The notes under the pieces are model-generated. The model did not search any database. It was not told the origin of the DNA and saw only the letters and a list, made by a program, of their open reading frames with translations. A stretch of DNA of 64,000 nt from Leptolyngbya sp. PCC 7375 (lineage in GTDB: Bacteria > Cyanobacteriota > Cyanobacteriia > Phormidesmidales > Phormidesmidaceae), in NCBI RefSeq assembly GCF_000316115.1, contig NZ_JH993796.1, positions 1 through 64,000 of the forward strand. Direction: 5' to 3'. Below, one piece after another: positions 1 to 9,704 of the stretch (the stretch's first letter is position 1; each line of letters starts with the position of its first letter). A program made the translations under genes and the position numbers.

Positions 1-115
1 CAAATCGTTCATCAAAGCTCAGGTCATGATAGGTGGGCTGTTCGTGTTGTTCACACCAGGCGTCGAGTAGGCCATGGAGTTTGAGGTCTTTGAGTTGTTC
101 AATGGTTTGTTGCAT
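1..115 (-). CDS. istB: IstB N-terminus (IS21 family), cut by window edge
   Basis: The 38 visible codons start with MQQTIEQLKDLKLHGLLDAW, the usual N-terminus of IstB, the AAA+ helper ATPase of IS21-family transposition. The start codon lies 24 bases downstream of the istA stop, the usual istA-istB order. The Walker motifs and the rest of the protein are outside the window, so integrity cannot be judged. Its istA partner is interrupted (see the recombinase element), so this copy is probably not autonomously mobile. Confidence 0.75.
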   Translation of the reverse strand, partial: MQQTIEQLKDLKLHGLLDAWCEQHEQPTYHDLSFDERF

Positions 116-139
116 GATGGGGGTCACTATCGAGTTGTA

Positions 140-631
140 TTAGTTGTAGTAGGCACCGCCCCGAACATTGTCGTGGTCAATACTCGGGGGCGCAGGCACG
201 TCAATTAGGACAGGGGTTTTATCAAGATGATGTTGGAGAATGTGCTTGAGTCGCTGATAGCCTGACATGGCGAAGATGTTGGCGCGTTTGCACGCATCTT
301 CTAATCGGTCAGCTCCATAGCGGGTGGCTAAACTCTGGAGTCCTTTGAGGGAACGAAAGGCCTGCTCGTCATGGGATTTGCTCTCAAAAATCGTCTCTAC
401 CTGGGTGCGAGTTTGGGGGCCGATCTGGTGTGCCCACGCCAAAAAAGACTCCCGTGACTGACGCTTGTAGGCCCAATGCTCTGGCGGCATGTGATGATCC
501 AAGGTGCTATGGCGATGGGCTAAGGTTGAACGAGGGTGGGCTGAAATTCGCTTATTTTCATAGAACACCTCCACCAGCTGCTCACTGGTTTTGACCATCA
601 CTTGGCGTCCGACATACCAGTAGGGCACCGA
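140..631 (-). pseudogene. istA: istA 3' portion, separated from its 5' half
   Basis: This is the C-terminal region of an IS21 IstA transposase. It resumes at SVPYWYVGRQV, where the other half at 3.2-4.2 kb stops at HYYS; joined, the two give the expected HYYSVPYWYVG. The catalytic DDE core is in the other fragment, so this piece is not a working transposase. It reads in frame to its own stop and is followed by istB. The break is explained by insertion of the serine-recombinase element, not by gradual decay. Confidence 0.85.
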
Positions 632-684
632 CATCTACTAGCCATAATGCCCCCATCAATACAAATCGGTCGAAAAAGTTAATT

Positions 685-921
685 GTGATTGGCATTGATG
701 GATTGCAACGACTGGTTGCCTTAGTTGCCAAAATAAAGGCAGTGCAATTATCACCTGAGCCATCATGTATCAGCCAATCACCCCCCCCCGTCTATTTGCC
801 AGAGTGTAGAGACGCTGTGGAGCAATCTACCCAAGGCGAATCAGAAACGACTTGTCAGTGTCCTGAGCCAAATGCTGGAGAGCCAGATGGCTATTCAAAC
901 TCAGGAGGAGGAAGAAGATGA
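685..921 (+). CDS. Small ORF overlapping the recombinase start
   Basis: A 78-codon reading frame with a GTG start ends in an ATGA overlap with the recombinase start, suggesting translational coupling. I recognise no domain; the sequence is proline-, cysteine- and glycine-rich. The strong AGGAGG ribosome site of the recombinase lies inside its last codons, which could also explain the open frame. It may be a short accessory protein of the element or a chance ORF. Confidence 0.3.
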   Translation: MIGIDGLQRLVALVAKIKAVQLSPEPSCISQSPPPVYLPECRDAVEQSTQGESETTCQCPEPNAGEPDGYSNSGGGRR

Positions 922-3077
922 ACCTCAAAGATGAGATCAGTAGCTGGCCCTCCGACAAGATTCAGGCTTCACATCTTGACCGCTTAGCGGCGGTATACGT
1001 GCGTCAATCAACCTTACAACAGGTCTCCGAGCACCAAGAATCGACACGCCTTCAGTATGGTCTCGCCAATCGAGCAAAAGCTCTGGGCTGGCAACCGGAA
1101 CGAGTTCTGATTATCGATGATGATTTAGGGAAGTCTGGTAGCAGTGTGGAGGGGCGAGTGGGCTTTCAGCGATTAGTGAGCGAGGTCGGGCTCAACCATG
1201 TTGGCCTGATATTAGGCATCGAAATGTCTCGCCTGGCCCGTTCCTCAAAAGATTGGCATCAACTGTTAGAAATCTGTGCACTGTTCGGTACGCTAATAGC
1301 AGATCTCGATGGCATTTATGATCCGAGTCATTACAACGACAGGCTCTTGTTGGGGTTGAAGGGATCTTTTTCGGAGATCGAGCTCCACGTCTTGAAACAA
1401 CGAATGCTACAAGGACGACTCAACAAAGCTCAACGCGGTGAACTGGGATTTCATTTACCGATTGGGTATGTGCGTCGCCCATCGGGAGATATTTGCTTTG
1501 ACCCGGATGAACAAGCTCAACAAGTCATTCGTCTCATCTTTCGCAAGTTTGAAGAATTAGGCACTGTCCATGCCGTATTACGTTACCTAGCCCTCCATCA
1601 AATTCAGCTTGGTGTGCGAGCCCTCCATGGGGCTAATAAGGGTGAACTAGAATGGCGACGTCCGAGTCGGTCTACGTTACTGAGTCTGCTCAATCATCCT
1701 GCGTACACGGGAGCCTATACCTATGGCCGTAAACAAATTGACCCACGCAAACACAAAGCCGGTCGACCTCATACGGGACTTGTTGTGAAACCACCTGAAG
1801 AGTGGTTAGTCCTGATTAAAAACCATCATCCTGCCTATATTTCTTGGGAACAATATCAACAGAACCGTGCTCAACTTAAAGCGAATCAAAATCGTGCCAA
1901 TGAACGAGGTAATGCTCGTCAAGGCAGGGCACTGCTCTCTGGCCTGGTCGTTTGTCAACGATGCGGGAATCGAATGAGTGTGCAGTATCACAGGAGAGGT
2001 GCCCCTCGTTATGTTTGTAGGCGTGAAGCTGCTGAGCATGGTGGCCCCCTTTGTCAATGCTTATCAGGAGATTGTTTAGACGAATATGTGACTGAACAAG
2101 TATTGGCAGCCTTAAAACCAGCAGCTATAGAGTTATCTTTGTCGGTAGCAATGCAGGTAGAACAAAACCGTTATGAACTTGACCAGTTATGGAAACAGCG
2201 TTTAGAACGGGCTAAATTTGAGGCTGAGCGTGCAGGGAGACACTATCGTTTTATAGAACCGGAAAATCGCTTGGTCGCAAGACAGTTGGCTCAAGATTGG
2301 GAAGCAAAACTAAGTGCGCAAAAACAACTTCAAGAAGAATATCAAAGATTCTGTTGCCAACAACCTAGGCAGCTTTCTGAGACAGAAAAACACTCAATTC
2401 GACAACTGGCTAATAGTCTTCCGGCTTTGTGGAATGCAGAAACAACAACCCATGCTCAGCGCAAAGAAATTATCCGGCAAGTAATTCAAGCTATTAGGGT
2501 GAAGGTGGAAGGAGAGAGTGAGTTGGTTCATGTTAATATTGACTGGGCGGGAGGATTCTCTTCTCATGCTCGTATTATCCGACCTGTCGGAAAATGGTCT
2601 CAACTGAGTAACTACCCTCAGCTTTGCGAGTGTCTAACCCAATGTGCTCAGTCTAATATGACGGCTAACGAGATCATTACACGGCTTCACCAACAAGGGT
2701 TTTATCCCCCCAAACGCCAAAAAACATTTACTCAGGAAATGGTTCGAGCCTTAATGCGCCAGCTAGGCTTGGGAAAGCAGAGCCCCCCTAAACCACACAT
2801 CCTTTTAGCTGATAATGAGTGGCGGCTTCCTGATTTAGCCAGAGAATTGGATATGCCTGCGGCAACATTGCATAGTTGGGTTCAACGAGGATGGGTTAAA
2901 AAAGCTAGACAACTAACTCAGCCACCCAAGTACTGGATTATCTGGGCCGACGACAATGAGCTTGAACGACTGAGGAAGCAGCGGCAACGTTCTGCACCCG
3001 ACATCTTACATCAGCGGTGGAAAGGTGAAGACCCCACCGTTGCCCCTGACTCTGAAATGACTAAAACATCCCCTTGA
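918..3077 (+). CDS. Large serine recombinase
   Basis: This 719-residue protein fits the large serine recombinase family. The N-terminal resolvase domain has AAVYVRQST with the likely nucleophile Ser31, and the arginine motif EMSRLARSSKDW near residue 105. A recombinase domain follows at about 170-290, then a zinc ribbon (CQRCGNRMSV ... YVCRR, about 347-370), a coiled-coil-rich stretch, and a C-terminal extension with helix-turn-helix character. An AGGAGGAGGAAG ribosome site precedes the ATG. It is the only large gene of an element sitting in istA, so it probably catalyses the element's integration and excision. All visible catalytic features are intact. Confidence 0.9.
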   Translation: MNLKDEISSWPSDKIQASHLDRLAAVYVRQSTLQQVSEHQESTRLQYGLANRAKALGWQPERVLIIDDDLGKSGSSVEGRVGFQRLVSEVGLNHVGLILGIEMSRLARSSKDWHQLLEICALFGTLIADLDGIYDPSHYNDRLLLGLKGSFSEIELHVLKQRMLQGRLNKAQRGELGFHLPIGYVRRPSGDICFDPDEQAQQVIRLIFRKFEELGTVHAVLRYLALHQIQLGVRALHGANKGELEWRRPSRSTLLSLLNHPAYTGAYTYGRKQIDPRKHKAGRPHTGLVVKPPEEWLVLIKNHHPAYISWEQYQQNRAQLKANQNRANERGNARQGRALLSGLVVCQRCGNRMSVQYHRRGAPRYVCRREAAEHGGPLCQCLSGDCLDEYVTEQVLAALKPAAIELSLSVAMQVEQNRYELDQLWKQRLERAKFEAERAGRHYRFIEPENRLVARQLAQDWEAKLSAQKQLQEEYQRFCCQQPRQLSETEKHSIRQLANSLPALWNAETTTHAQRKEIIRQVIQAIRVKVEGESELVHVNIDWAGGFSSHARIIRPVGKWSQLSNYPQLCECLTQCAQSNMTANEIITRLHQQGFYPPKRQKTFTQEMVRALMRQLGLGKQSPPKPHILLADNEWRLPDLARELDMPAATLHSWVQRGWVKKARQLTQPPKYWIIWADDNELERLRKQRQRSAPDILHQRWKGEDPTVAPDSEMTKTSP

Positions 3078-3089
3078 AGGAATAGCCGA

Positions 3090-3194
3090 ATGACACTATC
3101 TGAAAATAAGTCCTTACTTATGACACCTCAATATGATGATTTAGACATTGATGGAGGTATTGAGGCTAGTACATCGAATAATAATGGCGATTGA
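3090..3194 (+). CDS. 34-codon ORF crossing the element end
   Basis: A short ORF starts 12 bases after the recombinase stop and runs through the element end into istA sequence on the opposite strand. Its acidic stretch DDLDIDGGIEAS lies inside the element. I do not recognise it. Because its last codons come from the target, it is probably a chance frame or a truncated stub. Confidence 0.15.
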   Translation: MTLSENKSLLMTPQYDDLDIDGGIEASTSNNNGD

Positions 3195-4230
3195 CATCAA
3201 TGTGATAATCCGGATTGACCTTCGCCCGCTTCCAGGCCGCAAAGACAAATGGACAGCGAGGTAATGGCTTCAGTGCGCCTTGATCTACCCGCTCAAACAG
3301 TTCACGACGAGACACCCCATAGGCGTACATCGTCCGGTCATTGAGTTGCTTGAGTAAGGGGCGCATCGCCGCATTGAGATCACCCACACTCCCGAATGAC
3401 TGATGCCGTAAGGGGGCTAAAATTTGTCGTTCGACTTCCTGGACCGCTTTTTCCACTTTAGATTTATCTCGGGGGGCTTTCGGTCTAGCTGGGATAACTG
3501 CCACCTGATAGTGCTCGGCAAAGTCTTGATAGCTTCGATTGATACCCGGTTCATAGCGACACGGATCGGTTACCCCTGATTTCAAATTGTCAGGCACAAT
3601 CGAGGCGGGTACTCCCCCAAAGAATGCTAAGGCCCGTTGGTGGGAGCCAATCCAATTCGGCAGAGTTTGACTGGCTGTGGCTTCGGCAAACGTATAGTTG
3701 CTCGCACCCAGACAAGCGACAAAGATTTGAGCGATTGTCACTTCACCGGTCACCGGCTGTGTGACGCGAACGGTAACCCCGCAATAATCTACAAACAGTT
3801 TCTCTCCGCCAGTATAGGTCTGCCGCATCGATAGATTCTGCCGCCCTTTCCAGCGGTTATAGCGACGGCAAAATTGTCCATAACTCAGCGTCCAATCACC
3901 TCGATCTAGCCCTTCTTGCCACAGCAATGACAGGGTGACGCCTTTCGGCCCTAATTCACGGTGAACCGAGTCAAAATCGATCTCTGTTTTGGTGATGGCT
4001 GTCGCTGTTTTTTTGCCTAAAAAGGCTTGGGCCTCACTATCGCTCATAGTCTGAAGCTGCTCATACCTCAGGCCTTTTGCACTCGCTCGACGGATATAGT
4101 CTTGCACCGTTGAACGAGCCACTACACAACTACGGGCGATCTCCGTTTGGTTATAACCGAGTTCATGAAGTCGGATGATTTCTCTAAATTTCACCATGGG
4201 CAGTAATTTTCCTTGTTGCTTGCCTGACAT
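3166..4230 (-). pseudogene. istA: istA 5' portion (IS21 transposase)
   Basis: The first ~350 codons of an IS21-family IstA. The N-terminal helix-turn-helix (MVKFREIIRLHELGYNQTEI) is followed by the integrase core, with D in LFVDYCG, D in VPDNLKSG and E in DKSKVEKAV as the DDE triad. The frame leaves istA at HYYS and stops three codons later, inside the inserted element. The protein keeps its DNA-binding and catalytic parts but lacks the C-terminal domain, which lies at 140-631. Together with the istB start it shows a once complete IS21 element. Confidence 0.85.
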
Positions 4231-4358
4231 CGGGATCTCTATAGCCTCACGTTCTGATTCGAACGCAGTCTAATGGACCCGTAGCAGTCGGGATAAATTA
4301 CCTGCCGAGGTAGACGTGATTTCGCTGCCGAAGCACCATCACTCAGGTGCCGAAGCTC

Positions 4359-6166
4359 GGCTCTTGGCGACTTTTGGTGATCGCGCTACCCTAGCCTGAA
4401 CCATCGCCCCAGAAGACTATCTGTTTGTTAAAATTAGTCGCTTAGCCAATAGGTCTAGCTCTGCCCGTCCAAACATTTGTCGTTTCAGCATTTTTAATCG
4501 ATTATTTTGGCCTTCAACGGGGCCATTGCTAACCTCTAATGTAACGCCAGCTTTGACCGCATCATAGTCTTCGTCCAATCCTTTGGCAAAGCTCTGAAAT
4601 TCTTTCACTGTAGTATTCTTAGCTTTTTCTAACCAGTTATCTAACTGCGCAGGAAGTCGCTGTCGGACAAGGATGATAAAGTCCTGAGTGAGCCTTATGA
4701 TCTCCAATAGTTCAGATCGTTGACTAAGGCGTTCCAAGAGCGTTTTTTGTTTATCTGTCAACGTGTCCGGTTTCTGGAGAACTAACCAAGCCGCTCGCCG
4801 AGCACTTAACGGTTTCTGGGACTTGATGGTGACCTTTGGGGCCGGACCTCGACCAGGCAAGTCCTTTAATGAGTCAGGGTTGGGGCTTAGCTGAGCTTGA
4901 GCTGACCGTAGCGTATGGGTATAGCGTGCAAGAGTTGCGTAGGTCCCTGAATAGCCCTTTTCTTGAATTGCCTTAAAGAGCTGTTTGGTGTGCTGACGTC
5001 CTTGGTTCCATTGATCGATGAGATATGACTTGTAGGGGTCTAAAATACTCCTGCGTTTTCGGCTGGATGGCTGCCATTCCGGAAACGTCTCATGCGATAG
5101 ATAGGTATACACCGTACGCTCACCCATCCCTAGATGATAGGCAATATCTTTGACCTTGTATCCTTGCTTCCGTAAGCTGTGGACCTGCTCATAGTTTTCG
5201 AGGCGTTCAGCTCGCTTTTGGGCCGTTTTCTGTTGTTGGGCTGTTTGGGGAGTTGAATTCTGTGATGTCGAAACTTCAGACACCGTAGCTCCTTCGGATT
5301 GAAGCTGTTCTTGTTCAATCTGTTTGAGGATTTTTGAGTGACTCTTCAGAGCCTTTTCTAGAGTCTCTTCAAGATTGTGTAACAGATGAAAGCGATCTGC
5401 CACCTGAATGGCATCGGGAGCTCCCTGAGTCATCCCACGCTTGTACGTCTTGGAACGGTCCCGTGACAAGATTTCAATACCAGGGTGCTCTTCTAACCAT
5501 GCGGCTAAGGTTTCTGCTGTCCGGTCTGGTAACAAAGCAATGGGATGGTGTGTTTCGAGATCCACCAAGATAGTTCCATAGTGATGACCTTTACGGAACG
5601 CAAAATCATCTACGCCCAGAATCCTAGGGGTAATCACCTCGGGTAGCGGCAAGCTGGAGAGAAGGCGCAGAAAGGTATTTCGGCTATAGGCGTAGCCTAC
5701 TCTGTGACTTAATCTAGCGGCGGCTGACCCAGCCAATTCTAATCCTATGGCGATTAGATGGTCTGTGTAACGAGTCGTACGCCTAGCCCAAGGGGCGACA
5801 ACACTGGGTATGCGCTCAGTAAAGATCCGTCGCTGACAGGTGTCATTGAGACAGAAAAACTTACACACCTCTAACAAGAGAGTCAGGCTGAACTGAACCA
5901 AGGGTAAATCCCTGAGCGTTCGTTGATAACGACTATGAACCCGTCCAGTGGGAGCTTGGCACAATGGGCAATGGGCAATCACCTGAGTGGATTCTACTGT
6001 AACGATGAACCGATGGGTTTGGGTATCTAAATCCCAGTGTTTCAGGGCTAAGGCTGATGAGTCAGGGAGTAGATGCTGTAGAAAGTCCATGATGGGATGC
6101 ACGTGAAGGCCAATCCCTATTTACGGTTTGCCATCCCATTCGGATCACCAAAAGTCGCCAAGAGCC
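4359..6166 (-). mobile_element. ISL3-family insertion sequence, intact
   Basis: Bases 4359-4382 and 6143-6166 are exact 24-bp inverted repeats beginning GGCTCTTGGCGAC, the typical ISL3-family end. The element is 1,808 bp with a single transposase gene. The flanks share CGAAG on both sides, but a full 8-bp duplication is not perfect. On its right it abuts a truncated tyrosine recombinase. Confidence 0.9.
4417..6102 (-). CDS. ISL3-family transposase
   Basis: A 561-residue transposase. The N-terminal zinc-binding region has CPLCQ and CLNDTCQRR, followed by helix-turn-helix segments and a DDE-type core: the first Asp is in ILGVDDFAFRKGHHYGTILVD, the second in VADRFHLLHNL, the glutamate in NGPVEGQNNRLK. 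This order matches ISL3 transposases. An inserted HTH (QGYKVKDIAYHLGMGERTV) lies mid-protein. The start may be the fifth codon (MDFLQHLLPD), which matches family N-termini better. No frameshift is visible and both IS ends are exact, so this copy is probably active. Confidence 0.9.
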   Translation of the reverse strand: MHPIMDFLQHLLPDSSALALKHWDLDTQTHRFIVTVESTQVIAHCPLCQAPTGRVHSRYQRTLRDLPLVQFSLTLLLEVCKFFCLNDTCQRRIFTERIPSVVAPWARRTTRYTDHLIAIGLELAGSAAARLSHRVGYAYSRNTFLRLLSSLPLPEVITPRILGVDDFAFRKGHHYGTILVDLETHHPIALLPDRTAETLAAWLEEHPGIEILSRDRSKTYKRGMTQGAPDAIQVADRFHLLHNLEETLEKALKSHSKILKQIEQEQLQSEGATVSEVSTSQNSTPQTAQQQKTAQKRAERLENYEQVHSLRKQGYKVKDIAYHLGMGERTVYTYLSHETFPEWQPSSRKRRSILDPYKSYLIDQWNQGRQHTKQLFKAIQEKGYSGTYATLARYTHTLRSAQAQLSPNPDSLKDLPGRGPAPKVTIKSQKPLSARRAAWLVLQKPDTLTDKQKTLLERLSQRSELLEIIRLTQDFIILVRQRLPAQLDNWLEKAKNTTVKEFQSFAKGLDEDYDAVKAGVTLEVSNGPVEGQNNRLKMLKRQMFGRAELDLLAKRLILTNR

Positions 6167-6642
6167 CGAAGTTAGGTGTGAATGCCTGCCGAAGTCAGGT
6201 GAATATGCAAGATCTAGAACAACAGAAGTTTCAAGTCATTGGTAAGGGCAACAAGCAGCGATGGTGTTTCTACAGCGATGATGCGGCCCGGATGCTCGAC
6301 ACCTATCTCAAGTATTATCGGCATCATAGCTGCCCTGCTCTATTCACCGCACAGCAACCAATAGCGGGCAGTATCGGTCGTCTGAGCTATCGCACGGTTC
6401 ATCAAAACTGGCGGCGGTTGATTGCAGGTATTTCTGAGTTGAAAGGCGTAAGGTTGCACGACTTGCGTCATACCTTTGCCACTGAGAGAGTTGGATTAAT
6501 GGGCATTGAGGAGTTGAGGGCTTTGATGGGGCATGAGTCCATTTTGACAACCTTGAGATATCAAAAAGTCACCTCAGCACGAGCTGAAACAGTGGCTCAA
6601 AATGCCTTAGAAAAACTGGCTAAAAAAGCTATGCAAATTTAG
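6167..6642 (+). pseudogene. Tyrosine recombinase, C-terminal part only
   Basis: The frame immediately right of the ISL3 element encodes the catalytic half of a phage-type integrase. It has VIGKGNKQR, the HDLRHTFATE box (His and second Arg), GHESILTTLRYQK with the final His and the nucleophilic Tyr, and a normal end. The N-terminal DNA-binding domain is missing, and the residue corresponding to the first catalytic Arg may be the one in ACRSQ at the very edge. No matching N-terminal half was found left of the ISL3 element. It is a remnant, probably cut by the ISL3 insertion. Confidence 0.75.
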
Positions 6643-7176
6643 AACTTTACCGTCTGCTTTTGTCATATGTGAATTCCGGAAATTATGGCCGGAGTGATTC
6701 CGGAAATTATGGCCGCTGACAACAGTCTCTTTTTGTGCGTAATCTGCCTGTTTGGCAATTGCACGATGAGACTCTATACAGGTGTTCAGTTGCTAGGAGC
6801 GATAGATGGTTCAACGATTTAGAGACCCAGACAATTCTCTCGGGATCGTCCCGTCACAGACGGGATTGAGTCGGCGGCATCAGTGCTAGATCAGGCTGGA
6901 GTTCGGACTCAGGTGTGCCCCTGGAATCGCTTATTCCGGAAATTATGGCCGGAGTGATGCCGACAATGCTCAGTATGGATTCCGGAAATTATGGCCACCG
7001 TGGCTTCAGTCACCTGAGCCGTCGATTCCGGAAATTATGACCGGGGGTAAATTCCGGCAATGCTAGTGGTCGATTCCGGAAATTATGGCCAGGGTGATGC
7101 CGGTCATACAGGCTTCAGTGAAACAGGGGGTGCTTGCTTATATAGTGCCGTGTTGGCACCTCAGGCATCCGCCCCA

Positions 7177-8631
7177 ATGTCGATGTTTAGTAATCAGGTC
7201 CGTTATATGGTTCAGCAACTCAGAAATGCCAATGTACCCCCGGAAAAAATCCACGACCTTACGGGTGTGAGTGAACGTAGTATCCGCCGGATAGTGCAAG
7301 AACCCGAGATCACCTGCGTAGAGGAACCGCCGTCAGGTCAGCGAAAAGGAGCGGGTCGTCCCAGCGAGGTGGTCCACTATAGCGAGACCATTCGTGAGTG
7401 GTTGAGTGAAGCCCGTGACCCAGCCGATGGTCCGATGAAAAGCCGAGAAGTCTTAGCCCGTCTACGTCAGCAAGGCTATAAAGGGGGTAAAACAGCGGTC
7501 TATGAGCTAGTCAAACAATTGCGTCCCGCCAAATCCGTGGTGCCGATAGTGCGATTCGAAGGACTGCCGGGTGAATTTACCCAACATGATTTTGGCCAAC
7601 GCCGGGTGCAGTATGCCGATGGCCGCATTGAGGTGGTGAAATTCTTTGCCTCGCGCCTGAAGTACTCACGGTATGTGGATGTGCAGGTGGTGGCCAACGA
7701 ACAACAAGAAACAGTGGTGCGGTGTTTACTCAAAGCATTTGAGACCTTTGGCGGCGTTCCGCTGATGGGGGTATTCGATAACATGAGTAGTGCGGTGAAG
7801 TCACGAGAAGTACTGGCTGATGGCACTGTTAAAGTGCATTGGACCGACCGCTTTGCCCAAGTGTGTATCGACTGTGGATTAATTCCCCTGGCCTGTTGGC
7901 CCTATCGCCCTCAGCAAAAAGGGTCGGTGGAAAATCTAGTGGGTTTTGTCAAGGGCAACTTCTTTTGTGGGCGACAGTTTAAGGACCGTGATGATCTCAT
8001 CGAGCAGATGCAAGCATGGGTCACCTACGTCAATCGAGAACGCAAATGTGATGCGACTGGCGAGATTCCCCAAGTCCGCCTGCTGAAAGAATCGCTCAAG
8101 CCCTGTGCCCATAAGGCTGAAACCTATGCCTTCAAAGTCAGTGTGGTGGTTCGTCCCACGGCTCGGGCGCACTATCGAGGCATGGAATATTCGGTGCCAG
8201 CTGACGCCATCGGCCAGACGGTGACCCTACATCTCCAACAGACTCAGGTGTCGATCTATTTGGCAGAGCGTCACCTGGGTGACCATCCTCGGACACCCGC
8301 GAATGGCAAGTCCAGTGTTTTACATGAGCATGCCCAACAACTGTTTATCTTTAAGCGTGGTAAACCCTTTGCTCAGCGCCAAATTCTGTTGGACCTCGAC
8401 CCGTTGGTGGAACCCTATTTGACTGAACTGGTGCATCGGCGTCCTCAAACTTGGCAACCCGATGTCGAGACCCTCTATGACCTTTATCAACACATTGGCC
8501 GAGCCGACTTCCTCGCGGCAATTGCCTTAGCCACTGAAGAACGCTGCTTTGGCAGTGAATATGTCCAGGCGATTGTTAACGCCACTCCCGAGGGACTGAC
8601 ACCGCCACCCTTGCCTATTTTGCTCACCTAG
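7177..8631 (+). CDS. istA: IstA transposase (IS21 family)
   Basis: The transposase of the second IS21 element, about 484 residues from the chosen start. The N-terminal helix-turn-helix includes IHDLTGVSERSIRRI. The DDE core shows D in FTQHDFGQ, D in GVFDNMSSAV and E in KGSVENLVGF, then the Mu-type C-terminal domain (HYRGMEYSVPADAIGQTV). The frame is open upstream to 7060, but that stretch translates terminal repeat 6, so MSMFSNQ at 7177 is preferred. istB follows after 9 bases. No inactivating lesion is visible. Confidence 0.9.
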   Translation: MSMFSNQVRYMVQQLRNANVPPEKIHDLTGVSERSIRRIVQEPEITCVEEPPSGQRKGAGRPSEVVHYSETIREWLSEARDPADGPMKSREVLARLRQQGYKGGKTAVYELVKQLRPAKSVVPIVRFEGLPGEFTQHDFGQRRVQYADGRIEVVKFFASRLKYSRYVDVQVVANEQQETVVRCLLKAFETFGGVPLMGVFDNMSSAVKSREVLADGTVKVHWTDRFAQVCIDCGLIPLACWPYRPQQKGSVENLVGFVKGNFFCGRQFKDRDDLIEQMQAWVTYVNRERKCDATGEIPQVRLLKESLKPCAHKAETYAFKVSVVVRPTARAHYRGMEYSVPADAIGQTVTLHLQQTQVSIYLAERHLGDHPRTPANGKSSVLHEHAQQLFIFKRGKPFAQRQILLDLDPLVEPYLTELVHRRPQTWQPDVETLYDLYQHIGRADFLAAIALATEERCFGSEYVQAIVNATPEGLTPPPLPILLT

Positions 8632-8640
8632 ATCGATCCG

Positions 8641-9441
8641 ATGACCCTGAGTTTAGACCCCATGCTCAAGTCCCTTGGCTTGAGTACCATTCAACGTGTC
8701 TTACCCGAGCTGATTCCCATCGCTGAACGGGAGGCCTGGTCCTATCAGCAGTTACTTGAGCGGCTCTTATCCGAAGAGGTGGCCCACCGCAGTGAGCGCC
8801 GCACCCAAACCTTTATTACTAAAGCTAAGTTCCCCTTTGAAGCCACCATTGACACCTTTGACTTCACCTTCAGAAGTAATCTCAAACGACAAATGTTAGG
8901 ACGATTTCTCGGTCCCGAACTCGTCAGTGACCATCGTTCCTTAATTCTTGAAGGGCCGCCTGGTACTGGAAAAACCCATTTATGTATTGCCATTGCCTAT
9001 AAAGCCATCCAAAACGGCTTTACTGCTCGTTTTACCACTGCTGCAGCCTTAATCAATGACCTCTGTGTTGCTCCTGAGCGTAACGTTGCTCTCCAACCCT
9101 ATCTCAGGCCTCATGTCCTGGTGATTGATGAAATGGGCTATCTCGGCTACGGGCCGGGGGCTGCTGATGTTCTGTTTCAAGTCGTGGACCAGCGCTATCT
9201 CAAGGGCAAACCCATTTTGTTGACCACCAACAAACCGCTCAATCAGTGGGGCCGTGTGCTTCATGATGAGGAACTCGCCCGTGCCATCATTGACCGCACC
9301 TTGCATCATGGTGAGTATCTAAAGCTGACGGGGCCGTCGTTTCGGCTCAAAGGTCGAAAGCTCGACTTAGCTCTCAACTCAACTGAACAATCCACAGAAA
9401 CGGTAGCTGAAAAATCTGGGAAAAAATCTCTCAGCACTTGA
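8641..9441 (+). CDS. istB: IstB helper ATPase (IS21 family)
   Basis: A 266-residue AAA+ ATPase of the IstB/DnaC-like type that loads IstA on target DNA. Walker A GPPGTGKT is at residues 105-112 and Walker B VLVIDEMGYL near 160-169. The N-terminal helical region (LERLLSEEVAHRSERR) is typical of IstB. It is in an operon with istA with 9 bases between them, and the right terminal repeats start 34 bases after its stop. It appears complete. Confidence 0.93.
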   Translation: MTLSLDPMLKSLGLSTIQRVLPELIPIAEREAWSYQQLLERLLSEEVAHRSERRTQTFITKAKFPFEATIDTFDFTFRSNLKRQMLGRFLGPELVSDHRSLILEGPPGTGKTHLCIAIAYKAIQNGFTARFTTAAALINDLCVAPERNVALQPYLRPHVLVIDEMGYLGYGPGAADVLFQVVDQRYLKGKPILLTTNKPLNQWGRVLHDEELARAIIDRTLHHGEYLKLTGPSFRLKGRKLDLALNSTEQSTETVAEKSGKKSLST

Positions 9442-9673
9442 CACAAAACACCACTGTTTGTTCAATGAGAGAATGGCCATAATTTCCGGAATTACCCCCT
9501 CGTTTCGCGGCCATAATTTCCGGAAGCCACATCATATATACGTAGAATCCTCTCTACTCTGCATCAATTGACTATGACTAAGAGCAAATGTACTGATAAA
9601 CCGAGATTCAGTATTGAGTCTCACCTGTCTCAATCTGGATTGCGACGTTTCGGGGGGTTATGCAAAAAGCCCC

Positions 9674-9700
9674 AGGATAGAGACGTCGATCCATTGGCAT
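9674..9700 (-). pseudogene. Start of an HNH gene, remnant only
   Basis: Nine codons (MPMDRRLYP) match the beginning of the HNH protein encoded at 53.5-54.5 kb, with the same 4-base gap to the preceding winged-helix gene. Similarity then ends abruptly and the frame runs into unrelated sequence next to the IS21 element. The rest of the gene was presumably lost with the IS21 insertion or a neighbouring deletion. Confidence 0.5.
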
Positions 9701-9704
9701 CGTT

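Larger units (their letters stand above)
632..3174 (+). mobile_element. Serine-recombinase element inserted in istA
   Basis: About 2.54 kb interrupts istA exactly between its HYYS and VPYW codons. The outer bases form short imperfect inverted ends (istA-sense strand: ATGTACTAGCC on one side, GGCTAGTAGAT on the other). The trinucleotide CGA lies at both junctions (629-631 and 3175-3177), so removing the element plus one CGA restores the istA frame. A very short duplicated core fits serine recombinases, which cross over at a 2-bp core. The element carries one large recombinase gene and little else. Confidence 0.75.
6674..9525 (+). mobile_element. IS21-family element with multiple terminal repeats
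   Basis: An istA-istB pair lies between terminal copies of TTCCGGAAATTATGGCC. Six copies are on the left (6674, 6698, 6934, 6980, 7026 with one change, 7074) and two inverted copies on the right (9475-9491, 9509-9525). IS21 elements normally carry a few subterminal transposase-binding repeats, but six spread over 400 bp is generous. The interval 6715-6933 between repeats 2 and 3 has no gene I can support. Both genes look intact. The exact outer bases and target duplication could not be fixed. Confidence 0.85.

Noticed and set aside
7060..7176. N-terminal extension of the second IstA
   Set aside because: These codons translate a terminal repeat of the IS, not conserved IstA sequence.
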